64,000 nt of DNA from Myxococcota bacterium (GTDB lineage: Bacteria; Myxococcota_A; UBA9160; UBA6930). The DNA lies in contig JANQFK010000079.1 in assembly GCA_028277885.1 (NCBI GenBank), forward strand, positions 101,482 to 165,481, read 5' to 3'. Both the position numbers and the translations under genes were made by a program. Shown in pieces: positions 7,951 to 16,082 of the stretch (positions are counted from its first letter, which is position 1; every line of letters begins with the position of its first letter). The notes below the pieces were generated by a model, which was given only the letters and a program-made list of their open reading frames with translations, ran no database searches and had not been told where the DNA came from.

Positions 7951-9774
7951 TCAGCCTTCGCTCGCGGTCGCGCCGCTGGGTTGCTGCCCGACGGTGATCA
8001 AGATCGTCTCCGCGGGCCGGGCGGGGTAGAAGTAGACCTCGATCTTGAACCTGCCCAGGGAGACCTGGTCCGGAGGATTGTTCTCGGGACCGCACACGAT
8101 GGTGAAGACGTCGTCGGCCGGGTCGGAACCGAACGCACCCTGGCGCCAGAGGCCGAGCAGGAAGGGGCGCACGACGTTCAGTCGCACGGCCTTCCGGAGA
8201 TCCTCGGTGTGGGGTTCCTGTCGGACGAACCGCAGCCCGTCACGGAGAGAGCTCTTCACGAAATTGAAGAGGAGGCGCACGTTGACGAACCACCAGCGCG
8301 TGTCGGAGCTGAGGGTTCGGGAGGCCGCCACGATGATCCCCGCGCCCGGCGAGCGCCGGACTCCGTTGACCAGGCCGTTGCGGACCAGGTCGGTGTGCTG
8401 GGCGTCGGTGAAGTCCGCCGCGACGCCGAGGGACCCGCGCACCCGCGCCGCGGTGCCCGCCGGAGCCTTGTGGATGCCGCGTGCCCTTTCGGTCCTCGCG
8501 TAGACGCCCATCACGTGGCCCTCGACCGGCACGAACCGGACGGGTGCGGGCCCGGTCCCCGCCGGGTCCCCCACCCGGATCCAGGGCGCGTAGAGTGCGC
8601 CGAAGACCTTCCTGCCGTGGAACGTCGCCGCGTAGCCCTTCACGGTGTTCACGTAGTCGCTCTCGAGCTCGCTGTAGTCACCCGCCGAAGTCGGCGTCAC
8701 GCCCGCCGGCGCACCGCGGTCCGGAGCGGAGCCGACGAACATGCAGTCTCCCCGCACGCTGCTCTCGCAGTAGTCGAGGGCGTGCCTGACGATCTGCTCT
8801 CGCGCCCCGGGGACCGTGGGGAATGCGTGGGCGTCGGGAACCCCGAGGAGCTGGACGCGGTGGGTGTCGAAGCCGTGGAGGCCCTGCTGGAAGTTGGCCG
8901 GCGTAGGCGCGACTTCGGTCCCGGATTGCAGGGGTACGCTCGAGGCCACCACCGGCAGGCGAACGCCGATGGGCGCCGCTCCCCCCAGGACCGTCGCGGT
9001 GACGTAGCGCGACCCGGTCTGCTCGTGATTGATCCGGGAGACGGCGTAGTCGGGCGACTCCGACTCCATCGCCAGGTGGCGCCACTCCTCCACGGTCTCG
9101 AAGTCGGCCGAGGCTCGCGGCTGGTAGCGGACGACGATCCGGAACTCGGCGGTCGTGACCTGCGTGGTAGCGCCGAGGCCGGGGACGATCGGGGCCGCGG
9201 AGTCCCACTCGATGCGCCCCGGGCCGGCGTGGACGCGGGTCACGAGGCGGTAGAACGTCGTCCCGCCGTCCACGAAGCGGACCACGGAGCCTTCGCGGAT
9301 CCCGTCCAGGGAGGACAGCCGAGCCTCGGTGGCGTTGGGAGGCGCCGCGACCGACAGGCCGGTTCGCGCCCGCGGATCGTCGCGCACGTCGAGTCGGAGC
9401 CTCGTTCCCCAGGGCCCCGGATCCGGCTCGCCACGTTGACCCGCCTCGATCCTCAGGGTGGGAGCAGCCGTCGGCTGGCGGTCGTCGAGGTCCGCCCGGG
9501 CGGAGGTGCTCCCGGCGCCGACCACTCGCACCACGTAGGCTTCGCGCCCACCGTTCCGGAAGAAGCCGTCGATCGCGTAGCCCAGGAAGCCGTCGGCCCG
9601 GATGCGCCCGAAGCGTGCGAGGAACTGCGCCGTACTGGAGACGCGCTGGGCGCGTCCCGGGACGCCGCGCTCCGTGAGGCCCGCGAACGCCCCCACGGAC
9701 GTCGGAGCCCGTTCGAGTGCGGGGCTGGCGAGGCCGTCGACCTCGAGGACGTTCACACCAACGTTCAGTGCCAT
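7951..9774 (-). CDS. CIS sheath protein, short paralogue
   Basis: This 607-residue sheath subunit is encoded first of the two sheaths. The ATG at 9774 is chosen because its product begins MALNVGVNVLEVDGLASP, collinear with the other sheath. The 32 extra in-frame codons upstream are Arg/Ser-rich and unlike the family. The C-terminal core has FVNVRLLFNFVKSSLRDGL, LLGLWRQGAFGSDPADD and FKIEVYFYPARPAETI. It lacks the duplicated surface module of its partner. The two probably co-assemble or build different zones of one sheath, as Afp2-4 do. Spacing to the next gene is only 13 bases. Confidence 0.87.
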   Translation of the reverse strand: MALNVGVNVLEVDGLASPALERAPTSVGAFAGLTERGVPGRAQRVSSTAQFLARFGRIRADGFLGYAIDGFFRNGGREAYVVRVVGAGSTSARADLDDRQPTAAPTLRIEAGQRGEPDPGPWGTRLRLDVRDDPRARTGLSVAAPPNATEARLSSLDGIREGSVVRFVDGGTTFYRLVTRVHAGPGRIEWDSAAPIVPGLGATTQVTTAEFRIVVRYQPRASADFETVEEWRHLAMESESPDYAVSRINHEQTGSRYVTATVLGGAAPIGVRLPVVASSVPLQSGTEVAPTPANFQQGLHGFDTHRVQLLGVPDAHAFPTVPGAREQIVRHALDYCESSVRGDCMFVGSAPDRGAPAGVTPTSAGDYSELESDYVNTVKGYAATFHGRKVFGALYAPWIRVGDPAGTGPAPVRFVPVEGHVMGVYARTERARGIHKAPAGTAARVRGSLGVAADFTDAQHTDLVRNGLVNGVRRSPGAGIIVAASRTLSSDTRWWFVNVRLLFNFVKSSLRDGLRFVRQEPHTEDLRKAVRLNVVRPFLLGLWRQGAFGSDPADDVFTIVCGPENNPPDQVSLGRFKIEVYFYPARPAETILITVGQQPSGATASEG

Positions 9775-9802
9775 GATCGGTACTCCTCGTCCTGCACGCA
9801 GT

Positions 9803-10642
9803 TCACGTGGTCGTCCCGCGCACGAGGCGCACGGCGCCCCGCTCCTTGAGCCGCTGGAGCGACGAGGCACCCGCCTCGCCCGCCGAGAGTGGGACGGATC
9901 CCCGGCTCGCGAGGGTCACCGTGCGGAGCCCGAGGTCGACCTGGATGGGACCACCGGAGGCGTTCACGAGCAGCAGTGCCGGTGAGCCCGCACCGCACAC
10001 GACCCTTGCCGGCTGCTCGGAGTACGGATCGTCGAGGGCCGCAGAGCCCAGGAAGCCCAGGACGCGTGCGGCGTCCCGCCTGCCATTGCCCTCGCGGCCC
10101 GGCTGGACCTCGATCCGGGATCCCGGACCGGCCTTCTTCGAGGCCAGCACGACCCGGCCGTCACGGGTCACCGCAGCGACACCCTTCGCCTTGGCATCGA
10201 AGGAGTGCGCCACGTCGCGAGCGCTCAGGCTCCCCTTCGGGAAACGGATCCGACGCTTGGTCTTGTCCACGACGACCACCAGCTCGGCACCGGGGGGCAT
10301 GGCGAACGGCTCGGCATGGGAGCCGACGACCCGCGCGGCGCGCATCCCCGACCCCGGGAACCGCCGGGACGACCCGGAGATGCCGAGGGCGCGGGCAGCA
10401 CTCGAGGCAGGCGCGATCGTGAGGGACGCGTTCCCACCGCGGACCGAGGACTCGATCACGAGACGGCCGTCCTCCTCCGAGGCCTCGAGACCATCCGTGC
10501 GCTCGATCACCGCGGCGAGCTCGGCGGTCGTCGCCCGTCGGATGTCCTTGAAGTCGGACGCCACGAACACGATGGTCCTCCAGGGACCGTCGTTCACGCT
10601 GATCTCGAGGGTGTCTCCGTGGTCGAGGGCGTAGGTGCTCAT
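9803..10642 (-). CDS. CIS protein with two copies of the sheath surface module
   Basis: This 279-residue protein has no family that I recognise. Residues 4-92 and 114-203 each show the module found in the long sheath: a 'GD.L.v.v....' strand, 'F...dF.di..At..El..vi', an 'dGRLVI.SS.rG...sl.i' hairpin and a closing 'A..LGi.GS'. The C-terminal 70 residues contain an 'LLLVNASGGPIQVDLG' strand pair and end basic. It begins with ATG overlapping the stop of the preceding gene (ATGA), so it is translationally coupled. It could be a decoration protein of the sheath, a fibre base or an assembly factor. The shared module is seen directly, and the function is inferred. Confidence 0.6.
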   Translation of the reverse strand: MSTYALDHGDTLEISVNDGPWRTIVFVASDFKDIRRATTAELAAVIERTDGLEASEEDGRLVIESSVRGGNASLTIAPASSAARALGISGSSRRFPGSGMRAARVVGSHAEPFAMPPGAELVVVVDKTKRRIRFPKGSLSARDVAHSFDAKAKGVAAVTRDGRVVLASKKAGPGSRIEVQPGREGNGRRDAARVLGFLGSAALDDPYSEQPARVVCGAGSPALLLVNASGGPIQVDLGLRTVTLASRGSVPLSAGEAGASSLQRLKERGAVRLVRGTTT

Positions 10643-11880
10643 AGGTCCAGGACGATCGCCTCCCGATCGGTAGGCTGGTCGAGGTGGCCGGCCTCGATAT
10701 CGGCCCGATCCGGAAAGTTCACCTGGCGACGGGGCTCGGTCTCGATCCGCGTGCCGATGCGCACGTAGACGGGGGCGTTCACTCCCGGGGCCCGGTCCTC
10801 CAGGACCGGCGGAGGCAGGATCCAGACCGGTGACGGCGATCCGCAGATGCGGATCGAGCGCTCCAGGGAGAGCTCCCGGAGGATCGCCTCGTGAAGCACG
10901 AGCTGCTGGCTGCGCTCGGGCGCTCGCGTGAGGATCTGGTAGTCCGACGCGAGCGCGCGCGCCGCGGCGCGAACGCTGCAAACGGTCGTCGGCCCGACCC
11001 GGCGGAAGCTGTCCCGCTGGGTGATTCCCGAAGAGCGCCCGAGATCCTCCCGGGCATCGAGATGGGTGGCCACGATGGCGGGCGTCACCGTCGGCAGCGG
11101 CGTCGGTGGGGAATCCACGAGGACGGGAACCAGAACACTGAGCGTTGCGGTCCCGGGCGTGAGCGGCCCGGGAAGCGGCGTCGCGAGCTGGAGGGTGGTG
11201 CGGCCGGCGCCCGCGTCGTGGCTGACGCCGACGACGTCGATCTCGTCGCCGCCGGGGTGGATGCGGATGCGGTTGCCGGGGTGGAACCCGAGGTTGATCG
11301 CCACGGTCACCGAGGAGCCACTCGACGGCTGGGCGACCGCCACGTCGGTGAGACCCGGGATCGTGGCCAGCCGTTCGAGCTGCCGGACCAGGGCCGCCTC
11401 GGCATCGGCGAGGGGCTCGTCTCGCACGGCCAGCAGCTCGTCGATGTGGCAGGAGAAGGGGGAGTCGGTGAGGCTGCGGAAGTCGAAGCTCTGCACCTGG
11501 CTCCTGGCCTCGGCGACGATCCCAACCCGCCGGTGTTCCCATCGCCCGGATCGGTTCACGGGGACGAGCCAGCGATGCTCCACCGCCGACCCGCTGGTCT
11601 GGTCCACGAAGCCGAAGTCCAGGAAGAAGGGACTCCGAGCGGTCCCCGCCGCGGCCCGGTCGGCGCGGATCCAGAAGCGGAGCTCGTCGTACGGGCTCAG
11701 GTCGACGGGGCTGGCCGGGACGTGGGCGACGGCGACTCCCGTCGTGCCGTCCTGCCCCACCAGCTGGTTGCTGGTTCCGCCGGGCTCCGCCGCGACGCTG
11801 GCATCCGCGGCGACCTGGATCAGCGTTGCGTCCGACGAGCTCCAGACCGAATCCATGTCGTGCAGCAGCAGGTGACCCAT
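10639..11880 (-). CDS. Unknown CIS-operon protein with beta-sandwich N-domain
   Basis: This is a 413-residue protein. Residues 1-155 look like a jelly-roll or carbohydrate-binding type fold: 'DLSPYDELRFWIRAD', then 'FFLDFGFVD', then 'WEHRRVGIVAE' and 'FSCHIDELLAV'. Residues about 200-265 form another beta unit (NRIRIHPGGDEIDVVGVS). The C-terminal third contains 'SDYQILTRAPERSQQLVLHEAILREL', reminiscent of tail terminator or connector proteins, in which a long helix follows a strand. It may cap the sheath or act as an adhesin-like baseplate part. No homologue is recognised with certainty. It lies second in the operon and overlaps the next gene by four bases. Confidence 0.5.
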   Translation of the reverse strand: MGHLLLHDMDSVWSSSDATLIQVAADASVAAEPGGTSNQLVGQDGTTGVAVAHVPASPVDLSPYDELRFWIRADRAAAGTARSPFFLDFGFVDQTSGSAVEHRWLVPVNRSGRWEHRRVGIVAEARSQVQSFDFRSLTDSPFSCHIDELLAVRDEPLADAEAALVRQLERLATIPGLTDVAVAQPSSGSSVTVAINLGFHPGNRIRIHPGGDEIDVVGVSHDAGAGRTTLQLATPLPGPLTPGTATLSVLVPVLVDSPPTPLPTVTPAIVATHLDAREDLGRSSGITQRDSFRRVGPTTVCSVRAAARALASDYQILTRAPERSQQLVLHEAILRELSLERSIRICGSPSPVWILPPPVLEDRAPGVNAPVYVRIGTRIETEPRRQVNFPDRADIEAGHLDQPTDREAIVLDL

Positions 11881-11913
11881 CGAATCACTTCCGTTCCGGG
11901 AGACCCCGGGGAC

Positions 11914-12156
11914 TCACTCCTCGTCCGTGTCGGGAATGGGACCGAAGAACCGCTCGTACTCGCCGATGGACTCCTGAAGGACGGTCAGGATCGCCCTCGC
12001 GTAGCCCGGCCCCGTGATGATGCGGGTGTGGAAGTCCACGTCGTCTCCGTCGGGCTCCGCCCGTCCGAAGTCCACGACGAACTCGAAACGCGTGTGTCCC
12101 ACCTTGCAGCAGTTGGCGTACCTCCCGGGAGTTCCCCGGCTCGCCGCGCTGCTCAT
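11914..12156 (-). CDS. DUF3467-like small protein, first gene of CIS operon
   Basis: This 80-residue protein reads RYANCCKVGHTRFEFVVDFG, then RIITGPGYARAILTVLQESI and YERFFGPI. That matches the DUF3467 pattern (Y.N...v.h...Ef.lDFg ... RI..sP..ak.l...L..ni..YE). The ATG at 12156 is chosen because the longer in-frame upstream stretch is low-complexity Arg/Pro/Ser sequence and lies mostly upstream of the predicted transcription start near 12232. The family's biochemical role is unknown. Its place as first gene after the sigma54 promoter suggests a regulator or assembly factor for the CIS, which is inference. Confidence 0.68.
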   Translation of the reverse strand: MSSAASRGTPGRYANCCKVGHTRFEFVVDFGRAEPDGDDVDFHTRIITGPGYARAILTVLQESIGEYERFFGPIPDTDEE

Positions 12157-12242
12157 CGAGCAGCGACCCGTCCCGCAGGGAATCGTCCGAGGACCCCGAT
12201 GAGGCATGCCGTGCGACGCCCGGCGAGCATGTCGGTCCCGAG

Positions 12243-12258
12243 AGCAACCTTCGTGCCA
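12243..12258 (-). promoter_or_regulatory. rpoN-dependent promoter: Sigma54 (-24/-12) promoter of the CIS operon
   Basis: The minus strand reads TGGCACGAAGGTTGCT. This is a complete match to the RpoN consensus TGGCACG-N4-TTGCW, with GG and GC separated by exactly 10 bases. Transcription would start near 12232, about 76 bases before the DUF3467 gene. A sigma54 activator gene lies just upstream, so the whole injection system is probably expressed only on a specific signal. Confidence 0.8.
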
Positions 12259-12352
12259 TGGCGTCGGCGTCGGTACCGGGCTGGCGCAAGTCGTCGCGCT
12301 TGCTCGACTCCGTGGCTTCGGGCACCTCCCGCCAGGTCCGCGCCGGCGTGGC

Positions 12353-12418
12353 TGTGACACGACGGGTTACGGAATGCGCGCGCCCGGGACGTCACCGGGC
12401 GTGTCACCCGGGTGTCAC
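12353..12418. promoter_or_regulatory. Possible upstream activator sites for the CIS promoter
   Basis: GTGTCAC occurs twice in direct orientation (12401-12407 and 12412-12418), 11 bases apart and so on one DNA face. They flank the palindrome CACCCGGGTG. An inverted copy, TGTGACAC, lies at 12353-12360. The cluster is about 95-160 bases upstream of the -24/-12 promoter, the normal range for enhancer sites of sigma54 activators. Binding by the adjacent activator is inferred. Confidence 0.45.
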
Positions 12419-12433
12419 AGGAGACGGGAGCCG

Positions 12434-13786
12434 TTACACGCCCGGCTCTCCGGGAGTCTCCCTCCGCGGCTTGCCCTCCCGGACGATGTGGTACTTCGCC
12501 ACCTTTCGATAGACCGTCATCCGGGAGCAGTTCAGCCTGCGGGCCGCCCGGGTCATGTTCCAGTTGGTCTCGACGAGGGCCGCGAGAAGCTGGCTACGAT
12601 CCACGCTCCCCGCGGCTCGACCGGGCGGTCGCGCGCTTCCCATGTCCCTCTGCAGGTCCGCGAGCTGGATCCGACCGCGCTCCACGTTGGCGAAGGCGGC
12701 CTCGATCGTGTTCTTGAGCTCGCGCACGTTCCCGGCCCACGGGCGTTGGAGGAGGCTCTCGAGCGCCTCGGGCGAGATCCCGTCGACCTCCCGCTGGAAG
12801 CGACGGTTGAACGTCCGGATGAAGTGCCTGCACAGGTCCGGGATGTCGTCCTTGCGCTCGCGCAGCGGAGGAAGCTCGAGGCGGATCACGTTCAGCCGGT
12901 AGTAGAGATCGGGGCGGAAGCTACCCGCGTCGAGAGCGACCTGGAGATCGCGGTTGGTGGCGGCGATCAGTCGCAGGTCGAGGTCGATCGTGGCACTGCC
13001 ACCGACCCGCTGGATCTGCCGGCTCTCCAGCGCCCGTAGGATCTTGGCCTGGGCGTCGAGCTTCATGTCCCCGACCTCGTCGAGGAAGAGGGTCCCGCCG
13101 GAGGCGAGCGAGAGCTTCCCCGCCCGGGAGCTCGTCGCACCGGTGAAGGCCCCCCGCTCGTGCCCGAAGAACTCGCTCTCGACGAGCTGATCTGGGACGG
13201 CGGCACAGTTGACGCACACGAACGCCTTCCCCCTTCGACGACTCGCTTCGTGGATCAGGCGGGCGAGCAACTCCTTGCCGGTGCCGGTCTCGCCGACGAT
13301 GAGAACGCTGCTGTCCGTCGCGGCTACGCGACGCGCGTAGTCGATGAGGGAGCGCACCCGACGGCTCGAACCGATCATCCGATCGGTGCCGGAGCCGACC
13401 GGGGCGACGTCCGAGGCCGAGTGCCGGGGGACACAGCGGCGCAAGGCGTCGAGAATCGTCTGCGCCTGAAGATCCCCCTTCAGGTAGTCGTTCGCGCCGG
13501 CTCTGACGGCCGCGATGGCCAGGGCCTCGGAGCTGCGCTCGGGCACGACGATCAGGGGGAGCTCCGGACGGGACGCTCGCAGGTCGGAGACCGCCGACAG
13601 GTCGCTCACCTGGCACGGCGCCGCGACGACGGCAGCGAAGGTGTCCACGTCACGGCCGGTTCGGGCATCGGCCACGCTTCGCTCGACGACGGCGAACTCG
13701 TCGCTGGCGAGCATGCGGGCGACACGCTCCCGGCCACGCATGGAGCCGACGACGAGGATCCGCTGTACACCGGTTCCGCCAGCCAA
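12434..13786 (-). CDS. Sigma54-dependent activator with degenerate receiver domain
   Basis: This 450-residue NtrC-family enhancer-binding protein probably drives the downstream CIS promoter. Residues 9-115 form a receiver-like fold. The acidic pair after strand 1 is replaced (ILVVGSM), and the phospho-acceptor position has no Asp (AAVVAAPC), so phosphorylation is unlikely. The AAA+ domain has Walker A GETGTGKE, the sigma54-contact loop GAFTGA, Walker B GTLFLDEVG and the R-finger region (FRPDLYYRLNV). The C-terminus is a Fis-type helix-turn-helix (NMTRAARRLNCSRMTVYRKV). The start appears to be TTG at 13786. The next Met would delete the first receiver strand. It is transcribed in the same direction as the CIS. 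Confidence 0.88.
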   Translation of the reverse strand: MAGGTGVQRILVVGSMRGRERVARMLASDEFAVVERSVADARTGRDVDTFAAVVAAPCQVSDLSAVSDLRASRPELPLIVVPERSSEALAIAAVRAGANDYLKGDLQAQTILDALRRCVPRHSASDVAPVGSGTDRMIGSSRRVRSLIDYARRVAATDSSVLIVGETGTGKELLARLIHEASRRRGKAFVCVNCAAVPDQLVESEFFGHERGAFTGATSSRAGKLSLASGGTLFLDEVGDMKLDAQAKILRALESRQIQRVGGSATIDLDLRLIAATNRDLQVALDAGSFRPDLYYRLNVIRLELPPLRERKDDIPDLCRHFIRTFNRRFQREVDGISPEALESLLQRPWAGNVRELKNTIEAAFANVERGRIQLADLQRDMGSARPPGRAAGSVDRSQLLAALVETNWNMTRAARRLNCSRMTVYRKVAKYHIVREGKPRRETPGEPGV

Positions 13787-14286
13787 ACGCCCAGTCCGCG
13801 CGGATGCCGAAGAAGCGACCGCTTAGAGCCCCGGGTCCGCTTGTAACACGACGACTGTCGTCGCCGTATGAAGCGCTTCACACGAGCGGCTCGCTCTGCC
13901 CCGCTCGTGTGAACGGTGTCTGGGTCACGGCGGTACACTCACGAGTCGCCCGTCCCGAACCCTCTGGATGGGGCGGATTCGCCGTACCTTCGACCACTCT
14001 CCCCACGCGGAGCCGGCCGAAGGCCCTTTGGGACTCGCCCAGCTCTCCGAGGCTGTGAAGGCGTTCACTGCGAGCGCGGACTGCGGCCGCCACCCTTCTC
14101 TGCGTTGGCGCAGAACGCCACAGGAGGTCGCAGCATGCAGCCCACCATCCGCCTCCCGATCGGTGTGAGACCCGCGCTGGATGGACCTGGACGAGCGCAG
14201 CTGCCTCCGCGAGGTCGACTGCCGGATCCGCTGAAGGCGGGGCCGGCACCTGGAGTAGACTGGGCCGGGCCAGCCACGGAGGTCCC
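13787..14286. other. 500-base intergenic region, regulatory palindromes, no gene
   Basis: This divergent region separates the activator (minus) from the dioxygenase (plus). I see no convincing coding sequence on either strand. It holds a set of overlapping palindromes near 13869-13913 and a related imperfect copy near 14056-14067. Frames open on both strands here are compositional artefacts of the high G+C. Confidence 0.5.
13869..13913. promoter_or_regulatory. Compound palindrome, likely operator
   Basis: TGAAGCGCTTCA (13869-13880) is a perfect 12-base palindrome. Overlapping it, TTCACACGAGCGG (13877-13889) is repeated as its exact reverse complement at 13901-13913 across an 11-base loop. 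A related sequence, TGAAGGCGTTCACTGCGAGCG, occurs at 14056-14076. There is no T-tract, so a terminator is less likely than a protein-binding site upstream of the activator gene. Confidence 0.45.
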
Positions 14287-15114
14287 ATGACCGCCCCCAC
14301 CCTGAGCGTGACGCGGATCGCCGGCGCCCTCGGCGCCGAGGTGAGCGGGGTCGACCTCGGCGATCTCGACGACACGACCTTCGCCCAGATCCACGCCGCC
14401 TGGCTCGAGCACCAGGTGCTGTTCTTCCGCGACCAGGACCTGTCGCCGGAGCGGCACAAGGCCTTCGGCCGCCGCTTCGGGCCGCTCCAGATCCATCCCT
14501 TCCTGCACTCGCGCAAGGACGAGGGGCACCCGGAGATCGTGATCCTCGAGAGCGACGCGGATCGCCCCGCCGTGGCGGCGGGCTGGCACACCGACGTGAC
14601 CTTCGTGGAGAGCCCGCCCATGGGCTCGATCCTGCGCGCCGTGGAGGCGCCGCCCTTCGGCGGGGACACGATGTGGTCGAGCATGGTCGCGGTCTACGAG
14701 TCCCTCTCGGATACGATGCAGCGGCTGCTGTCGGGCCTGGTGGCGATCCACGACACGGCGCGCACGTTCTCACGCTCCGCCTACCCCGCGGAGAAGCACC
14801 CGGACCGCGACGCCATGCCGAGCGTCGAGCACCCCGTGGTGCGCACCCACCCCGAGACCGGCCGCAAGGCGCTGTTCGTGAACCCCGCCTTCACGAGCCG
14901 CATCAAGGGCATGCGGCGGCGCGAGTCCGAGACGCTGCTGGGCTTCCTGTACGGCCTCACGGGAACGCCGGAGTTCACCTGCCGGTTCCACTGGCAGAAG
15001 AACTCCATCGCGCTCTGGGACAACCGCTGCACCCAGCACCGAGCCGTCGCCGACAACCTCGCTGCCCACCGCCGCATGGAGCGGGTGACGATCGAGGGCG
15101 ACCGGCCCCGTTGA
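14287..15114 (+). CDS. TauD/TfdA-family Fe(II)/2-oxoglutarate dioxygenase
   Basis: This 275-residue protein has the full TauD fold. The N-terminal segment is IAGALGAEVSGVDLGDL, and 'VLFFRDQDLSPE' follows. The iron ligands are H101 and D103 (WHTDVTF) and H251 (CTQHRAVAD). The 2-oxoglutarate carboxylate is bound by an Arg about 11 residues later (R262/R263). 'ALWDNRCTQHRA' is the family signature. Such enzymes hydroxylate taurine, alkyl sulfates or chlorophenoxyacids with release of CO2 and succinate. The substrate cannot be read from the sequence. It is a single gene facing a convergent SDR gene and ends at a hairpin repeat. Confidence 0.88.
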   Translation: MTAPTLSVTRIAGALGAEVSGVDLGDLDDTTFAQIHAAWLEHQVLFFRDQDLSPERHKAFGRRFGPLQIHPFLHSRKDEGHPEIVILESDADRPAVAAGWHTDVTFVESPPMGSILRAVEAPPFGGDTMWSSMVAVYESLSDTMQRLLSGLVAIHDTARTFSRSAYPAEKHPDRDAMPSVEHPVVRTHPETGRKALFVNPAFTSRIKGMRRRESETLLGFLYGLTGTPEFTCRFHWQKNSIALWDNRCTQHRAVADNLAAHRRMERVTIEGDRPR

Positions 15115-15123
15115 GCGCGGCTG

Positions 15124-15181
15124 GGAGGCCGACCCGGGACAGGTCGGCCTCCGCCGCAGAGCGGGCCCGAAGGGCTCGCTC
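15124..15181. repeat. 58-base double-hairpin repeat, copy 1 (terminator-like)
   Basis: The first hairpin has 11-base arms GGAGGCCGACC / GGTCGGCCTCC with a seven-base loop. The second is built on GGGCCCGAAGGGCTCGC. A copy of the same length, differing at about seven positions, lies at 32193-32250. Both copies sit exactly between the 3' ends of two convergent genes, so a bidirectional terminator role is likely. Confidence 0.65.
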
Positions 15182-15183
15182 TG

Positions 15184-15978
15184 CTAGCGGGTCAGGCCCG
15201 CCAGCAGGCGGTCGATCACGGGCTGGGGCGCCAGGCGCTTCACCACGCCGAGGGCCTTCGCCCGGTCCATGGGGACGCGCAGGGGCTTGCGCTCCCGGGT
15301 GATCACCTCGTGGATCTTCCGCGCCACGGTCTCCGGCGTGAGCTTGCTCGCCGCGGTGTCGCGGGTCATGCGCTCGAGCATCTTGTGGCTGCGGGAGTCC
15401 GGGCCGACGCCGGCGGCGAGCCGCAGGTGGGCGCCCGTCGCCGGGCGGTCCATCGCCATGGCGACGGGCTGCATGATGACCACGTCGATGCCCTGGGACC
15501 TCACCTCGTGGTAGAGCGCCTCGCTCATGGCCTCGAGGGCGGACTTGGCCGACGTGTAGGCGCTCATGTAGGGCACGGCGAGGAGCCCGCCCAGGGAGCT
15601 CATGTTGACGATGGTGCCCCGGCCCTGCTCGCGCATGACGGGCAGCACGGCCTGGCAGACCCGGAGCACGCCGAAGACGTTGGTGTCGTAGAGCGCCTGG
15701 ACCTCCTCGGCGCTCTGCTCCTCCACCGAGCCGATCATCATCTGGTTGACGCAGTTGACGACGGCGTCGATGCGCCCCTCGCGCCGGCGCACCTCCTCGA
15801 TGCAGCGCTCCACCGAGGCCGGGTCCGTGACCTCCATGGGCAGCATGGGGAAGGAGGGCTTCCCCGCGTGCGCGGCGGGGTCCCGCATGGTCCCGTAGAC
15901 CGTCATGCCGCGCTCGACCAGGAGCTCGCCGAGCACGCTGCCCAGCCCGCCCGACGCACCCGTCACCAGGACCACCAT
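15184..15978 (-). CDS. Short-chain dehydrogenase/reductase (SDR)
   Basis: This 264-residue classical SDR has cofactor motif TGASGGLG (residues 6-13), a catalytic Ser in 'IVNMSSLGG' and the YTSAK catalytic pair (Y141/K145 region). The usual NNAG motif is replaced by VNCVNQ, as in some fatty-acyl or steroid reductases. The C-terminus is basic. It is transcribed divergently from the TetR gene at 16083 and shares its promoter region, so it is probably part of that regulon. The substrate is probably a lipophilic alcohol or ketone, inferred from neighbouring flavin and Baeyer-Villiger monooxygenases. Confidence 0.85.
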   Translation of the reverse strand: MVVLVTGASGGLGSVLGELLVERGMTVYGTMRDPAAHAGKPSFPMLPMEVTDPASVERCIEEVRRREGRIDAVVNCVNQMMIGSVEEQSAEEVQALYDTNVFGVLRVCQAVLPVMREQGRGTIVNMSSLGGLLAVPYMSAYTSAKSALEAMSEALYHEVRSQGIDVVIMQPVAMAMDRPATGAHLRLAAGVGPDSRSHKMLERMTRDTAASKLTPETVARKIHEVITRERKPLRVPMDRAKALGVVKRLAPQPVIDRLLAGLTR

Positions 15979-16027
15979 GGCTCTCCTCCCGGGGCTCTCA
16001 GCGAGCCCGAATCACCCCTTGACTATA

Positions 16028-16060
16028 CAGTTGATCAATTTTATTGTCCAGTTGGATAAT
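16028..16060 (+). promoter_or_regulatory. Divergent promoter/operator of SDR and TetR genes
   Basis: This is an A+T-rich island in a GC-rich genome. TTGATC (16031-16036) and GATAAT (16055-16060), 18 bases apart, make a good sigma70 promoter for the TetR gene. CAGTTGATCAAT and CAGTTGGATAAT are near-identical direct repeats 21 bases apart (two helical turns), which suits binding of two regulator dimers on the same face. Confidence 0.5.
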
Positions 16061-16082
16061 CGAGGCCAGGAGGAGCGCGAGG

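Noticed and set aside
1..13786. CIS as a complete prophage
   Set aside because: No capsid, portal, terminase, integrase or lysis gene is visible. The order is that of an injection system, although the part before position 1 is unseen.
13877..13913. Hairpin read as an intrinsic terminator
   Set aside because: No T-tract on either side, and it lies upstream of two divergent starts, not after a gene.
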